A stretch of DNA of 64,000 nucleotides from Agelas oroides (GCA_949130485.1 OX422184.1:22219506-22283505); one strand, 5' to 3'. Numbered from the stretch's first letter, positions 49,366-60,894 are shown. Notes: generated from the sequence alone by a model not told the origin. Numbers and translations: made by a program.

Positions 49366-50129
49366 CACAACACTTTGTATGTGCTCCACAGTGCCGGCTT
49401 CCTCATCGTATACACATCGGTCATCTAGTGTCACAGATGAGATATGGTGCTGCTGAAAGAAATCACCAGCATGACGGATTTGCTTGAGTAGCCGTGGTAC
49501 CAGACCTGTCGGTATGAGCCACACCACGGTAATGCTGCTCTTGTAAATGTGGTCGAGGAGGATCGAAAGACGTGGTAGCAAGAGGTATTCAGAAACCGAC
49601 CTCCAGATGTCATCAATGTATGACAGACTCTGATCAGTCACCTTCACTTTCAGTTTCAGTGAAAGCTTGTGGTAGTATCGACGGTCGTATCTAGCAGGTT
49701 TTGGTTGGGTAGGTTGTTCTGAGTCTGACTCATCAAAACTACTGTCTGACTCAACCTCAGACAGGTAGTGGACGATCTTTGTACAGGCCTTAAATCCTGC
49801 CAAGTGAGCTTTGTACTCCTTCATCCAATCTTTCATTTGCTCATCATCTGCTCCAAAGTGCTGAACAATGTCTTCAAGTGGCTGGTAGTTCAAGAAGTCC
49901 CAAAGGCGATTGCGTGTAATGGCTTGGAAGAGCTCACAAAGGTCTGAAGATTGTGGAATGCAGTCACCTGGTGGGAAGCGGGCAATTACAAACAGACAAA
50001 ATCCTTGGACATCAGTTTGTTTCTCTTTTAGCCTGTCATAAATGTTGGTGAGTAGTGTGGCGTACTTTGCAGTGATGTTTCGTTTATTTTGAGCTGTGAC
50101 TTCAGCAGCCTCCTCATCTTGCTCTATAC
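49366..50129 (-). CDS. large exon: helical plus alpha/beta module preceding ankyrin repeats
   Basis: A 764-nt exon with acceptor gtctcaag at its high end and a consensus donor gtaagt at its low end; phase 1 in, phase 0 out. About 254 residues. The first part is amphipathic helical, with ITAKYATLLTNIYDRL, then SDLCELFQAI, LWDFLNYQPLEDIVQHF and MKDWMKEYKAHLAGF. A Ser/Asp acidic linker follows (residues about 125-145), then a second part with YYHKLSLKLKVKVT, IDDIWRSVSEYLLLP, SITVVWLIPTGLVPRLL and HHISSVTLDD. I recall this two-part arrangement in front of ankyrin repeats in sponge predicted proteins, but I cannot name a Pfam family for it. The C-terminus HIQSVV splices directly into ankyrin exons. 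An ATG at 50137-50139 lies just upstream of the proposed acceptor, so this could alternatively be a first exon of a shorter transcript. Confidence 0.8.
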
Positions 50130-50399
50130 CTTGAGACATTACAAACAGTGTGCAAAGATCAACAGTGATACAGAAGCACTAAATTATACTCACACATTTT
50201 TTCCCCAACCACTATCAGCCTTTATGGATACTACGAGGGCTAGAACTAGGTCAATTGCTCGGTTACAACTTAAAAGTTTTGTTTGTTGACTATTCAATGG
50301 TGAGTTTCACAGGTAAATTTCACCAAGATGACTACATTTGTGGTGACACTATGATAGCCAGTGATACATTTACATATGTTGCAAACCAATTACAAACTT

Positions 50400-51040
50400 G
50401 ACCAGTTTGTAATCGGGCCACCAGTTTATAAACTGGTCATCCCGTTTTTAAACTGGTTGGCCCGCTTTCAATATACAAAGCAAAGTGGTCCCGTTTAGAA
50501 ACCCGGCTGAATGGTTTGAAAGCTGGCTGAATGGCTTGGAAGCGCATTGAAAGGTTTACGAGCAGCCCGAACGGCATGAAAGCTGTACAAACTTGCCGAA
50601 CAAACAGCTTGTGGCTTGAACAGCATGAAAGCTGGCCAACGATGTACAGAAGCACACAAGCAATTCTAAGCCGGAGACCCAACCAACGCCAGCGTGGATC
50701 GCTTTCAGTATCCGATCCGAGCTGGTGTTGGTTGAGTCTTGCTTGCTAGACTAAAGTAAAGCTAAGTCTAACATGAAAAACAACTGACTAGCCTTGTTCC
50801 CAGATTGTGCTTCGCAGCTTCTTTCCAGTAGCTTTTAGCGGGACACGTGAAAGACCGTTGACCACACGCATGAGATGGTAAGCCGTCCAGCGCATGCGCG
50901 GGCCCGCTTTTTGACCATGCATGCCGGCTTATTGACCTGCTTTTTGACTTCTTGTAAACCTGACCGGTTTTAAATCCGGCTGATCAGCTTATAATCCGTT
51001 TGAACGGTTTAAAAAACGGTCAAAGTTTTGAAATCTGGCT
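50400..51040. repeat. degenerate short tandem repeats in an intron
   Basis: Many 15-20 bp variants of accngtttnnaaacnggc (ccagtttataaactggtc, ggctgaatggtttgaaag, gaccggttttaaatccggc), split by a TAGTCTCG-like foldback at 50665-50753. No coding potential. Confidence 0.7.
50665..50753. mobile_element. diverged short TAGTCTCG-like foldback
   Basis: agacccaaccaacgcc pairs with ggtgttggttgagtct around gcgtggatcgctttcagtat. This is the same core as the foldbacks at 1108, 17774 and 30459, so it is the same subfamily at a new site. Confidence 0.7.
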
Positions 51041-52027
51041 GTAACACATGTACTAAACTGACAGAAAGTGCATGTGTTCCCAACCAATTCTTTATAAATA
51101 TCTTCTACGTGCATAGTTGTTTGAGTTCTAGATACTATACATGGTGATTCAAAAGCCTGCTTTCAAACTACTTTGTGTGGAAGTGAAAAATTCTTCAACT
51201 ACTTTCAAAATTATAAACCATGGTTACTATTTCTCCAATGTAGCAAGAAAGAATGACAAAACTGTTAAAATAAAGGTTATGCTGTGGCTTGGCACACTAC
51301 AATGCAGATAGTGAATAGTCAGAGAACAAAGAGATCGGTTGGAATAGTAATTTTCAACTTTCAACCAACAAACTACAGTGGAACCCTCAGTTCTGGACTC
51401 CCTGAATTGTAGAGTTTGTGAGCATCCGAATGAATTATGCATGGTTTACCTATATAAACCTCTACAAATTACCACCCATAGTGGACAGCCAAATGACAAC
51501 AAATAGGCATTGCAGAAAAATAGTCTGGGAACAAGACTACCTGCTGCCTGGTAGAAACTGGCTACCAAATGCTTGCAGAAATCGTGTACGCTAGACTCAT
51601 TCCCAGACCAAATGTAGTCATTTGTGGTCTTAGAACGAGTATCATCGTTGAATAACCCCAGGGAGGAATGGTACAAGTAGATAATTACAACAACATAGCA
51701 GGAACGTGCATATGCACACACGTCCATGGTACAAGTTCACTTCCTGTAACTGTCATGTCAGGAAAGAGCAGCAGTAAACTGAGATATTGTGACCTTAGAC
51801 AAGTTGTATTCTGATATGACCACTGCCCTGGAGCTATAGTGTACAGTTCAACTGGCTACTCTTCTTGGTCAGGGAGGGAGGAGAAAGAGAGGAGTACAGA
51901 CACAAGCCGACTGAGGTGTCTTTGTTAGGGGTCTCTCAGCTACTACAGTATAGCGCGAGTCTTTCACCTGAGAGAGTCTTCTCCAATCCTTAACAGTCAA
52001 TGTCTAAGTGAATAGGCGAATGAGCCT

Positions 52028-52400
52028 GCCAGCTCAGTCAGACGGATGCTGCAGTACAGTACCCCAGAACCTGTAGCCGTGCACCCAGGGCACTTGGGGA
52101 TAGACACCACCAGCACACCACCTGTCACCAGCAAAGACACTTGTCAAAGTGCCTCCGTCTTCCTCAAGAGCTGCCACCTTTGTCGTACGTATGACTGAAA
52201 CAAACATAATCAGAAGCTTCCACCTTGTCAAAACTCCCACCACGTGGTTAAGAAAATGTCTATGTCTATAATTAAGTGGAGCAGGCCAGCCAGCAAGCCA
52301 GCTTAGTCAGATGGGTGCTGCAGTACAGTATCCCAGAACCTGCAGCCGTGCACCCAGGGCGCTTGGGATAGGCACCACCAGCATACCACCGAGACCACGT
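52028..52400. repeat. two-copy tandem duplication around linker exon 3
   Basis: The block agtcagacggatgctgcagt to caccaccagca at 52035-52120 recurs at 52308-52385 with few changes. Only the first copy is next to the exon-like segment at 52129-52194. Confidence 0.7.
52129..52194 (-). CDS. linker exon 3 (candidate)
   Basis: This is a 66-nt candidate exon with a good acceptor (tatgtttgtttcag) and a gtgaca donor. It is phase 1 at both ends, as required to sit between linker exon 2 and the 764-nt exon. It encodes IRTTKVAALEEDGGTLTSVFA, an acidic-centred linker with no known domain. The 100 bp next to it are present in a second copy at about 52302-52400, but that copy lacks this exon. It is weaker than the other linkers because only splice sites and phase support it. 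Confidence 0.4.
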
Positions 52401-52419
52401 GTGCGTATGTGCACACAAT

Positions 52420-52860
52420 TAGAAATGGTGTTCTACGCAACGGGCACCAGCTGCAGTGTGCTGGTAGAGCTTGGCTTCGGTTGAAGTTAAGAAGACAATG
52501 AGTATTCGTGGACCTGCAGACTGGGTTAAGAGGCAGTTTCGTGCTAAAACTATGGTCACTACTTGAAATAATCTTGAGTTATTGTTGTTGAATGAAGAAG
52601 AATGAAAGAATAACAAAAATGGCACTTTCGCTAACACACAATTTTGCATTTAGCTGTCCTCCGTGAGACGTTTGGGCAACTCTATGAATCTTGCTGATCA
52701 TAAAAGCTCTCAAAGAAGATGGTCGGGTGCCTAAATAAGCTTTTTGTGTATTTATGGTGAAGTTATATGTCAATCTTCTGCTTCAGTATTGCATACATTG
52801 CACATCTGCACCATCCCTACATACAGATCCTACCGACTCTCTGATAATGCATACATATCA
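52420..52860. repeat. dispersed repeat shared with 44450-44900
   Basis: The second copy, within the intron between linker exons 2 and 3 of the death-domain gene. Confidence 0.65.
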
Positions 52861-53455
52861 CCATTTTGTTATGTGAGTTGCAGGTGAGCACTGCAAAATG
52901 CTACATTCATGGACAGGTAATTGTGGAGTTACAATTGCTAAACTTGCATAAATTCATTACATCAACGTCCTCTCCATTCGAGCCTGTCATTTACTTACTA
53001 AGAAACAGCAAAAACATGCTTCATACACAGGTTCTTGGGGGAGAAAACATGAGCCCTTGGATCCACTGGTCATGGAAGTAATTAACTACTTATTTAACAT
53101 GTGATCAAGTGAAGGGAAGGGGAATGTAGCCAAACAGTCAGATGTCCTCAGAACAACTACACTACACTTAGTGCTATGTACTACCCTGATTTGCTATCAC
53201 AGCTTGATAACTTACAGTCTATAACTGCATAATGCTTTGTAGCACACAGATTTTCCCATAGCTATAGCCATATGTGCAGGTCTTTCCCCTTGAAACAAGG
53301 CTGATTAGAGACTCATATCTGAGGTATCTAGCCACTGGAGGGGCACAGAAGAGTAAGTAATCATGGATGGTACAGTACAGGGCCATAGCAAGCTATTTAC
53401 CCTCTATATCCCGTAGACGTGTACACATGTCATAGCTACAGGATAGTGTTATGCA

Positions 53456-53735
53456 GTAGTCTCGCAAGCCACACCCTTCGCAGAGAGGAAGGGTCTGGTC
53501 ACGCTGCGGCTATCGAGTTGTTGCCAGGGCAGAAACTTGCTGTGACCAATGAGATTCATGCTCTTCGAAGATCGCATCTTGTTGACATGAAGTAGCAGTT
53601 ACATCACGTGGTGAGCGGATGTCAGCATCTCATTATCTAACCGCTATGTTCGATGATTGCGTTCCTCGACGACAACTTGTCAGCTGCAGCGTGACCAGAC
53701 CCTTCATCTCTGCGAAGGGTGTGGCTTGCGAGACT
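53456..53735. mobile_element. TAGTCTCG-family element, 280 bp
   Basis: tagtctcgcaagccacaccc...gggtgtggcttgcgagacta, with arms continuing through ttcgcagag and ggtctggtcacgctg. Flanks tgttatgca and tgttgtgga suggest a diverged 9-bp target duplication. The interior (53510-53690) is short and unrecognised. Confidence 0.78.
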
Positions 53736-55152
53736 ATGTTGTGGAGCTGGCTACACAGCAACAAGGTGGTGCAGCCACCATGCACTTTGTTCATGGGCTA
53801 GTACTTCTGTTGTGGGGGTTCCCAAAGCTGTAGCACTTCCTGTCTTCCAAGCTAAAAGCTTAGTTTTCACAATGTAGTAGTGTGTACGTGAAACAAATTC
53901 AGAGTTATTTAAGCTTCTCTAGTACTGAAGAAGGTGCTACAAATGCTGCTTATAAGTAGCACTACTCAAAACTACCCAACTAAGCAGCAGCGCTCCCTTA
54001 GTCTACTTTGTATGCTAACCTATCATGATAAACCTGACTTATAAGCACGTGTTCGATATGGAATAACAAAAACTACACTCCACATTGTACTATTATCTGA
54101 CTGGCGCTTCTTTGAAACCTTGATAAACAATGACGCACTTGTGCTGCGAGCCACACCCTTTGTGAGACTGGGCATATATGTGTCCATGAAGGCTTCAATG
54201 AAATCGTCAGCTATTAAAATAAATTGAACCCTACTCTTGTGAATACTTTGCAGATCTTTTCTACACGAAGATAATCTAACGCAAACAATTCGACTTGCTT
54301 GACTAGGATGCGCAACGTAAGCGTATACGCACTTATCAAGGATTGAATTTCCGTTACACGTAGATTACGAAAACGTTTTCAATCCATGTAAGTAATGCAC
54401 TATCCATGATCAGACCTCTTGGCTGTACATGATGAGTCAGCAATCCTCTGAGTCCTCTGATGAGCCAGCAATCCTCTGAGTCCTCAGTTACGATGGCACC
54501 ATGAGCGGCACGTGCCAGAAAGATATGTAAACTATGCGTAAACCTGTGTATTTCAATCATAAACCTGTTACGGATATACATACAAGCACAACCTCAGACT
54601 AAGACCCCACTAGCACCCACCGCGCCCGCATGATTATGAGCCTCACACTAAGGAGTTTGGCAAATAGTATGTGCTATAATGTAATTGCCCAAGATATTAT
54701 GTACATGCATGTGTAAACAGTGGATACAGACAAGAGTAGTTAAATCCCAAGAACACAACTTATTCCATTAAACTGGATGCATGGTTGTAATGGACACAAG
54801 TTTTCTAAGCAAATACTGCCACATGTATATACTATGGATTTGCTACAATACTACCATCACAGTCATTGTCTTTACCTGCCATTGAGCATTGTCATAGTGT
54901 TGTTGCTAATAAACACTTCTTAGCATGAGGATTCTCATCCTCCAAAACATTTGTAGCCTCCAGCACAATTGGATTCTCACGAAAAAAATTCCGCTACTCT
55001 AAGCCTGAATCGACTATTGCAACATATACTAGTAGATTACATAGCCAACAGAAGAATTTGTCACTCTCTACAATACCAAATGTAATGTATTATGAAATAA
55101 GTAACCTATCCAAGAACAGTACAAGGATGATATACGTATGAGAGTGTCTTAC

Positions 55153-55209
55153 CGATAGGTGAGGAGCTGTAACCCACAGTGGCCATTGATGGTCGTGCCA
55201 GTGCTAGGT
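55153..55209 (-). CDS. linker exon 2
   Basis: This is another 57-nt minus-strand exon candidate, with acceptor ctcaccccag and donor gtaaga. Read phase 1 to phase 1 it gives LALARPSMATVGYSSSPI, a Ser/Ala/Pro linker with no recognisable domain. It joins the death-domain exon (which ends in G) through a GAC codon. Its own last G can join either linker exon 3 (giving GTC) or the 764-nt exon (giving GGT), so linker exon 3 could be optional without breaking frame. Same length and phase as linker exon 1. Confidence 0.55.
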
Positions 55210-56446
55210 CTGGGGTGAGAGCGGGAGATAATGTTGATAATATTTTGCAAAAGCAGTGAAAAAGCTTGGCACACAAATTTTCATTGGTTTTAATTGCAAT
55301 AGTGTGGTGTGCAAGCCGAATACCGATGCATGTAGTGCTTTTTGCGGTTTTTAGTTTCACAAATTCAGGCTACCTCATAAACAATAGCTATGTGAAAATG
55401 TATAAATGAGGTAGAACAGCAGTGATCACACAATTATATATTACAGTAGACTTCCTACTACACATATCCTCATCCCCAGACCTTCACACCATCCAATTTA
55501 TCATCACCTGCAGTACATACTGTATAGGTAATTGCGGTGCAGCATGGTCACATTACGACGCAACCTACTCATTCTGAAAATGTTCACCAAAGGATGGAAT
55601 TACTTTTTCAACAACATTGTCAAGACAGCTAGCTACTGTGTATGTTATCTGAGTGTGCTTGGTGAGGGGGAGGGAAGGTTACTCCATGACCTACAGCAGG
55701 TTGCAGGGTGGGTGGAGGAGGGGAGGAGTGGTCGGACAGTTTGGAGAGGGAAGAGGGTGGACCTGCCAGAAGACAACCAACAGCAATGAGCTGCTCTACA
55801 GACCATTGTGAGCTCAGGAGAAAAACAATTCTCTGCTACACTTACTCATCTGTGTTATTGTAATAGAACATTAGGAAATTAAATCTGGCTTCCACTAGAT
55901 AGATCTGAGGTTCTATTGGAAGCACATTTTCCAAGAAAATCACTAGCCACATGCAGGGAGGCCTCTTTACCCCAGGCAGTGTTGCTTGCAGTACTAAATT
56001 ACCTTAGGCTTTCCCAGAAGTGTATAAGTTCCAGGAACGTCAATCGGCTGAGGATCCCAGTGGCTATTGTCCATACTTGTTTTGATAAGAACACAGTGCA
56101 TTACAACGTCTCTACCAGTGACTTCACAAGTGGTGTTTTAATAAGAATGCTTCCTGGTGCACTGAACAGACTCGCCGGCAGGCCGTATTTCACCCATTTT
56201 GTTTTGCTAAGAAGACTTTGTGGTGTCTACTACTACTACAGGCTTTTCTGCTAAATTGGATTCAAATCAGTCCAGCTACCTTCCGCATAATTGGATTAAC
56301 AAAAATCGCGCAAAAATTACATTTCTTCCACTAGATTGGATCTATCATGATGGTATCATAGTGTACATGGTCAGAAGCTGTTACTCCCATTACTGTCATA
56401 AATTACCTTTCACCAGCACTAACAAAAGTATATCCACTCTACATAC

Positions 56447-56743
56447 CTCTAGCCTTGTGGTTCTCGGCAATCTTTGTTGCAAGAGCCACATTTGCTCCAC
56501 CTACAGGGTGGCTCACTGCCTCCACCAAACGCTGCCAGGTCGGTTCTCCAAATTTCATCACATTGTAGTTCCTATTCAGCCACTCTTTCAGCGTCGCACT
56601 CAGGCAAGCAGTAGGGTTGCCAGTCTTCGCAGCTTCAATGGTCTCTAAGAGATCAGGTTTCAGCCGCAAAGCCAACCCCAAACTCTTCCAATTTGAAGAA
56701 ATGGGGTTAACCTCACTTTGCGCATCAAAAAGATCATCGATAT
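56447..56743 (-). CDS. death-domain exon
   Basis: A single 297-nt exon, phase 1 at both ends, with acceptor tttag at the high-coordinate side and donor gtatgt. It encodes about 98 residues that read as a death domain: IDDLFDAQSEV, then NWKSLGLALRL (helix 1-2 Trp signature), a middle TIEAA and CLSATLKEWL segment, and PTWQRLVEAV before the C-terminal helix ending AENHKAR. The conserved Trp residues in the W..LG..L, EWL and PTW positions are all present. Death domains form homotypic assemblies in apoptosis and innate-immune signalling in the cytosol. Immediate neighbours on the same strand are a Ser-rich linker exon upstream and short linker exons downstream. An in-frame Met at 56777 could start translation if this were a first exon, but the phase match to linker 1 makes an internal exon more likely. 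Confidence 0.85.
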
Positions 56744-56966
56744 CTAAATTGTCGGTGGAATAATTGTTGATATACATTAAATATGTTCATGAAGTATAAT
56801 GCATATTTACGGTATGAGGAGAAATAGAGAAAAGTAAATCAAAAATCCCAGAAATTAATCCCAGGAAACTACCAGCCCTCAAATCTATACATAAATTGCA
56901 CAGGTGGTAACTGCATGGCTCAGGTGCACCACCAAGCATTCACTCTGCATGTATATATCGTCAGAA

Positions 56967-57025
56967 TAGCCTCGTACCCAGGCTCCCCCGTTTTTCTGCA
57001 GGGGAGGAGCCTGGGTACGAGGCTA
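56967..57025. mobile_element. minimal TAGCCTCG foldback
   Basis: 59 bp, tagcctcgtacccaggctcc...ggagcctgggtacgaggcta. Perfect 9-bp target duplication tcgtcagaa (56958-56966, 57026-57034). Confidence 0.9.
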
Positions 57026-57505
57026 TCGTCAGAACTCGTGGCTACTATTTTTTCGTTGCTCGTTTTCGTGCAACTACTATTTGAGGGCAGTGTTTATTTC
57101 CTTGGAAAACCCACAGACATTAACGATGGCTAGATAAAGCACATACGAGCAATACAGTGACAACGCTATCAGTAGTGCGCACATCCTCACAGTCCTGCTG
57201 TCAGTCATTGAAATGAGTCGTACAACACAAACAGCCCAGGCGCTAGCCCGGTGATTGTCGTCACAGATTTCTCACATACATGTGCATGTCTTGTGTATAG
57301 TAGCCACAGCTACTTATTTTGAAACAGAAAAACAAAGGAACAAATTCATGCATGACATCATCCATCAGGTTAGAATACACACTTATCAGTGTCCTCCTTT
57401 TTCAACATGAATTATTATCATAGATGGACAACATCCACAGCCAATTACTGAAATAGAAAGTATAGGCCACAAATGTCAAGTACGTATCTATGTAGCCACA
57501 ATTAC

Positions 57506-57562
57506 CTAGTGGAGTGGAATCAACGCCTGAGCTATCAATGACATCGGAGGAACTCTGTGCAG
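57506..57562 (-). CDS. linker exon 1 of the death-domain/ankyrin gene
   Basis: This is a 57-nt exon candidate. On the minus strand a pyrimidine-rich acceptor (tcttctctctctgtag) precedes it and a gtaatt donor follows. Read in phase 1 at both ends it encodes a Ser/Asp-rich linker, AQSSSDVIDSSGVDSTPL. The last base is G, which joins the first two bases of the death-domain exon to make an Asp codon, so the frame continues. Short phase-1 linker exons of this size recur in this gene (55153-55209, 52129-52194). No fold is expected; it probably forms a flexible low-complexity hinge before the death domain. It is the most upstream exon I can tie to the gene by phase, so the initiator Met must lie further up. 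It could be chance, but splice signals, phase and composition all agree. Confidence 0.55.
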   Translation of the reverse strand: MHRVPPMSLIAQALIPLH

Positions 57563-57751
57563 CTACAGAGAGAGAAGACACAGTCATTGATGGTGTGACA
57601 AAACATGCTTTATAGCTGACAATATTCAAAGGCCCTTTAATTTCATGGCCTTCAATGTAAATATATACCATTAAAATTGCTTGTTCTGTCCTAGTCTTGC
57701 AGGCAGACACATTTCTACAAGGTAGGTCTGGTTCATGAGGCTAGCTTTGCC

Positions 57752-57823
57752 TAGCCTCGTTCCCAGGCCCTGCGCATTCGTCGCTTGCAGTACGAATTTC
57801 GCGAGGGCCTGGGAACGAGGCTA
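57752..57823. mobile_element. minimal TAGCCTCG foldback
   Basis: 72 bp, tagcctcgttcccaggccc...gggcctgggaacgaggcta. Perfect 9-bp target duplication agctttgcc (57743-57751, 57824-57832). Confidence 0.9.
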
Positions 57824-58380
57824 AGCTTTGCCCATTCTACATAAACTAGATGTACACCCCTGTAGGCTACAGCTGAACTTGTGTGCGGTCAACAATCAAT
57901 ATCAAAATTTTAAGGTAAGTGCATAATAACGACTGCTTCTCTGCTAGCTTCATGTAGTTACTTACATCCCCTAGTTACAAAAGGGATCCACCTTCATGAA
58001 TATCTTAAAGCCATAACTATACTGTGGAAAGGGTGAAACAGCTCTTGCAAGCCAAGCTGTAGAATATGGTGTTCACCCTTGATGTAAAAGCAAACTCAGA
58101 CTAGGACAAATCTAGTATGCCATCTGATAAAATCACCAAAAATTACTGCCAGAAATCAACCTTGACAAAATCAGTGCAAAATCACTGATAAAATAAGAAA
58201 TCACATGATTTTGAAATCCTGGCGTAGGCTTCAGATATTCATTTCAGACCACTTGACCTATTGCAGGCATTTTCTATACACCAAATCATAGCAAAACCTA
58301 CATTTACACTTTTTGGCAACAACATGTGTTTAGGCAAATGAAAGTGATACAAGCTGAGGAGTCAAACATAAGGTATTAAG

Positions 58381-58744
58381 TAGTCTTTGCAAGACTGCAA
58401 GCCAGACCAACTTCCACAAAAAAAGGGAAGGGTCTGGTGAAGTGCATATACAAGCCATGTCCTACCACACAGTACAGTGCGGTCCCATCACGTTGCAGTA
58501 TCTTGTCACATGACACATTACATCATTGTTTGAATAGCAATAACAGTACAGCCTTGAAAATGGCGACAGAGAGCTATACAAGAGCTGTAAAAACATACTT
58601 CTCGGAGAGCGTGTGCACTTCGGAACAAGCATTTCAACAGTGCATTATTTCAACTGGTTACATCATTTAGCTAATTGCATTCCAGTGGGACAAAGTTCAC
58701 CAGATCCTTCCCTTTTTTGCAGAAGTGGGTCTGGCTTGAAACTA
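58381..58744. mobile_element. TAGTCTTT-family element with internal fragment
   Basis: Left tagtctttgcaagactgcaa, then gccagaccaacttcc; right aagtgggtctggcttgaaacta. Inner arms gggaagggtctggtgaa and ttcaccagatccttccc. The interior has an open plus frame with MATESYTRAVKTYFSESVC, perhaps a captured coding fragment; unrecognised. Confidence 0.68.
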
Positions 58745-59017
58745 GATCTGAAGTGCACGAGATATTGGCTCTGCTGCTGATTTAAAATCTCTCACTGTGC
58801 ACAAGATGCTTCTTTACTAGCATACGGACAAAACAAACTGCATTTCCAGCTTGATTTCTTACTCTGTGCTTTGATTACAGCATATGAAAGTTACTCTGGT
58901 GTTTTGTAGTCAGAACACCTACTAATGCATCATACAGAGTATTACTTCTTGGCACACTCACCCATCTTACTTGGACACGCCCTAGATTTATACTGTTTAC
59001 ATCATCACATGATTTAC

Positions 59018-59063
59018 TAGTCTCGGACCCAGACGTGTGGAGGTGGGGTCTGGGAACGAGACT
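59018..59063. mobile_element. minimal TAGTCTCG foldback
   Basis: 46 bp, tagtctcggacccagac...gtctgggaacgagact. No clear target duplication. Confidence 0.6.
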
Positions 59064-59163
59064 GAGGTCCATGGTGGGCGTTGTCCTAATGTAATCTAAA
59101 TGCGCTATGCATGACATCATTATCACGTGCGCCTCCTGAAAATGGCAGAACGAAGCCAGACGA

Positions 59164-60423
59164 CTAGTGGCTAGCGACAGGAACGTTGCCATCGTTATGC
59201 GCATGCGCAGTGTCTCGTTCCTGGCGCTAACCGCTACACGTATTGCGAGCTAGCGACAGGAACGTTGCCACTCTGTATTATGCATGTCCAGTAACGGTAT
59301 CTTTCCCGTGGTATTTTTTTCAGTATGGAGAAATTAAAATTAACATAGAAGAGATTAAGTCTCATATTGCTACTTGAGAACCTAGGCAAAACATGTTTCG
59401 TAAGTTCAAGTGAAGTGATAAGCAACTATCAATGCAGCTGATAGTACACACTTTCTAGAAAGCTTTGATGTATACTGACCAGAAGTGCTTGCAACATATA
59501 AAGTCCCCATGATGTAGTCTCTCTCAAGGAAAAAGGCATTTCAAGTGACAACGTACAGTGACAGAGAGCAACAACAATAATCGAATTCAAGAATAATTTA
59601 TAATGGCCTCGGCAAGGGTGAGGGAAATGTGCAAGTGAAACTAAATTTGTCAATAAGTGTAAGGGAGTTAAAAGAAGTATCTAATTAAGTTGTCAAAAAG
59701 ATCTTAAAACAATACCAAAAAAATGAGGACATGGAACTGCAACATGTTGTAAAAGAGAATGGGTTTTATTGAGTTCCATGAGCCATCCATCCTCATGCTG
59801 CTTGCAGAGACCATGTGAAGTTACAACAACCTGAAGGGTAGACACACATAATTTGACAATATACTGGCTGATTAAGCAAGTGTTTCATCTATTGTGACCG
59901 TTTTACCTGCATGAGCAGTCTTGTTCAATACCGTCGAAAAAAGGGCCTGGGATATTGGGGTGATTTATGAAAAGCAACACAAGCAGTGTCTGTGTGGTTC
60001 ACAAGTAGTCTTGTGCCCAGCCTATTTTCAGTGCAGAATACTAGTCTGGGAACTAGACTAGTTCATAAGACTGCATTATAGGCTGGTAAGCTTCCTAGGT
60101 CACTGTAAGTCTAACTCAATTTGGCAAGGTTTGTAAAGTACACAAATTTAGGACAGTGCTCTTCAATTAGAAAACAGTGCGCAACAATCATATGTTTCCG
60201 GCTACTCCCAGTTTCATATCTAACACTAAACTACTGCATAGCAAACTGATATTGAATATTGAGCCTACCTGTTGCTTTCTCCTTTGTTTCCCCTGGTTCC
60301 AGAGACTAGCTAAACTATGTCAGTGCCGAGGGCAGTGCTGTTCGAATTTCACTGTTTCACGTGAGCTAAATCTTGTATTACGTCATTTTTTGAGATGGCA
60401 ACGTTCCTGTCGCTAGCCGCTAG
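59164..60423. other. possible large inverted-repeat element (1.26 kb)
   Basis: ctagtggctagcgacaggaa (59164) is the complement of the sequence ending at 60423 (ttcctgtcgctagccgctag). The motif also recurs directly at 59250. The arms are only about 30 bp. It would enclose the exon candidate at 59693-59830, which argues either that the exon belongs to the element or that the repeat pair is coincidental. Confidence 0.4.
59693..59830 (-). CDS. alternative terminal exon candidate
   Basis: A minus-strand segment with acceptor ctacccttcag, phase 0, then 45 codons to a TGA stop at 59693-59695. It encodes VVVTSHGLCKQHEDGWLMEL, then NKTHSLLQHVAVP and FFGIVLRSF. Phase 0 matches the donor of the exon at 61389-61542, so the two could be spliced together across an intron that also contains the 60554-60686 candidate. 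An AATAAA lies inside the reading frame. There is no domain match I can name. Confidence 0.4.
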   Translation of the reverse strand, partial: VVVTSHGLCKQHEDGWLMELNKTHSLLQHVAVPCPHFFGIVLRSF

Positions 60424-60553
60424 TAGCCAGACGAGAATCTCTGTGTTTGCCGCGATCGGTTTGCCGCCATTACAGCATTAGCACAAGAACTCTAACAGAT
60501 ACGAGCAGTTACAACTAGTTGCGGTGAAGACTAACAGAACAGTCTAACTAGGC

Positions 60554-60686
60554 CTAGCTGACAGCTTGTTGTGAAGGTGGACCCTTTGAGGGGGGTGGTG
60601 ATTCCAGATAGGCGAGAGAAGACTCAACAAGATTACGGAAGCGGCTGAAGTGCAGCACACAAGTCATCATGACCTCGGCAAGGTAA
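60554..60686 (-). CDS. candidate terminal exon of an unrecognised gene
   Basis: A minus-strand segment with acceptor ccccaagccttacag, entered in phase 2, then 43 codons to a TAG stop at 60554-60556. It encodes YLAEVMMTCVLHFSRF, RNLVESSLAYLES and a Pro/Ser/Gln tail. The helical first part looks like real protein. I do not recognise it. The donor at 61389 is phase 0, so this exon cannot follow it directly; either an exon between them is missing or they belong to different transcripts. Confidence 0.4.
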
Positions 60687-60744
60687 CTGTAAGGCTTGGG
60701 GAGGACAATGAGAGAGGGGCCTGGAGAGTTGGGGGAAGGGTTAG

Positions 60745-60885
60745 GCTTGTGACCTAGTGGTAAAAGCACTTGACTGTGTACCAGAAGTTGTGAATTTGAG
60801 TGCTTCTTTACCCTGCCTCCCCTTGAGAGACCAGTTCCTGAAGCTGATCGGGCTTGGAGATAATATATTTGCCTTTTTGAGGGTG
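60745..60885 (+). mobile_element. candidate tRNA-derived SINE
   Basis: ttgtgacctagtggtaaaagc fits an A-box (TRGYNNARTGG) and cttgactgtgtaccagaag follows as in tRNA-type SINE heads. A decayed B-box (gtgaatttgagtgc) lies 45 bp on, then a conserved-looking tail (agaccagttcctgaagc). Only one copy is in the window. Confidence 0.4.
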
Positions 60886-60894
60886 TTAATAGAC

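Noticed and set aside
51372..51395. tacagtggaaccctcagttc as a pogo/Tigger terminus
   Set aside because: Only one end is visible; no matching inverted end was found within a reasonable distance.
54431..54486. Two-copy 30-bp repeat (cagcaatcctctgagtcctc) as a coding Ser/Glu repeat
   Set aside because: It is open on the minus strand, but no acceptor or donor of the right phase flanks it.
55532..55789. 85-codon plus-strand frame with a Gly/Arg-rich end
   Set aside because: A low-complexity ggagg stretch; no splice context or domain.
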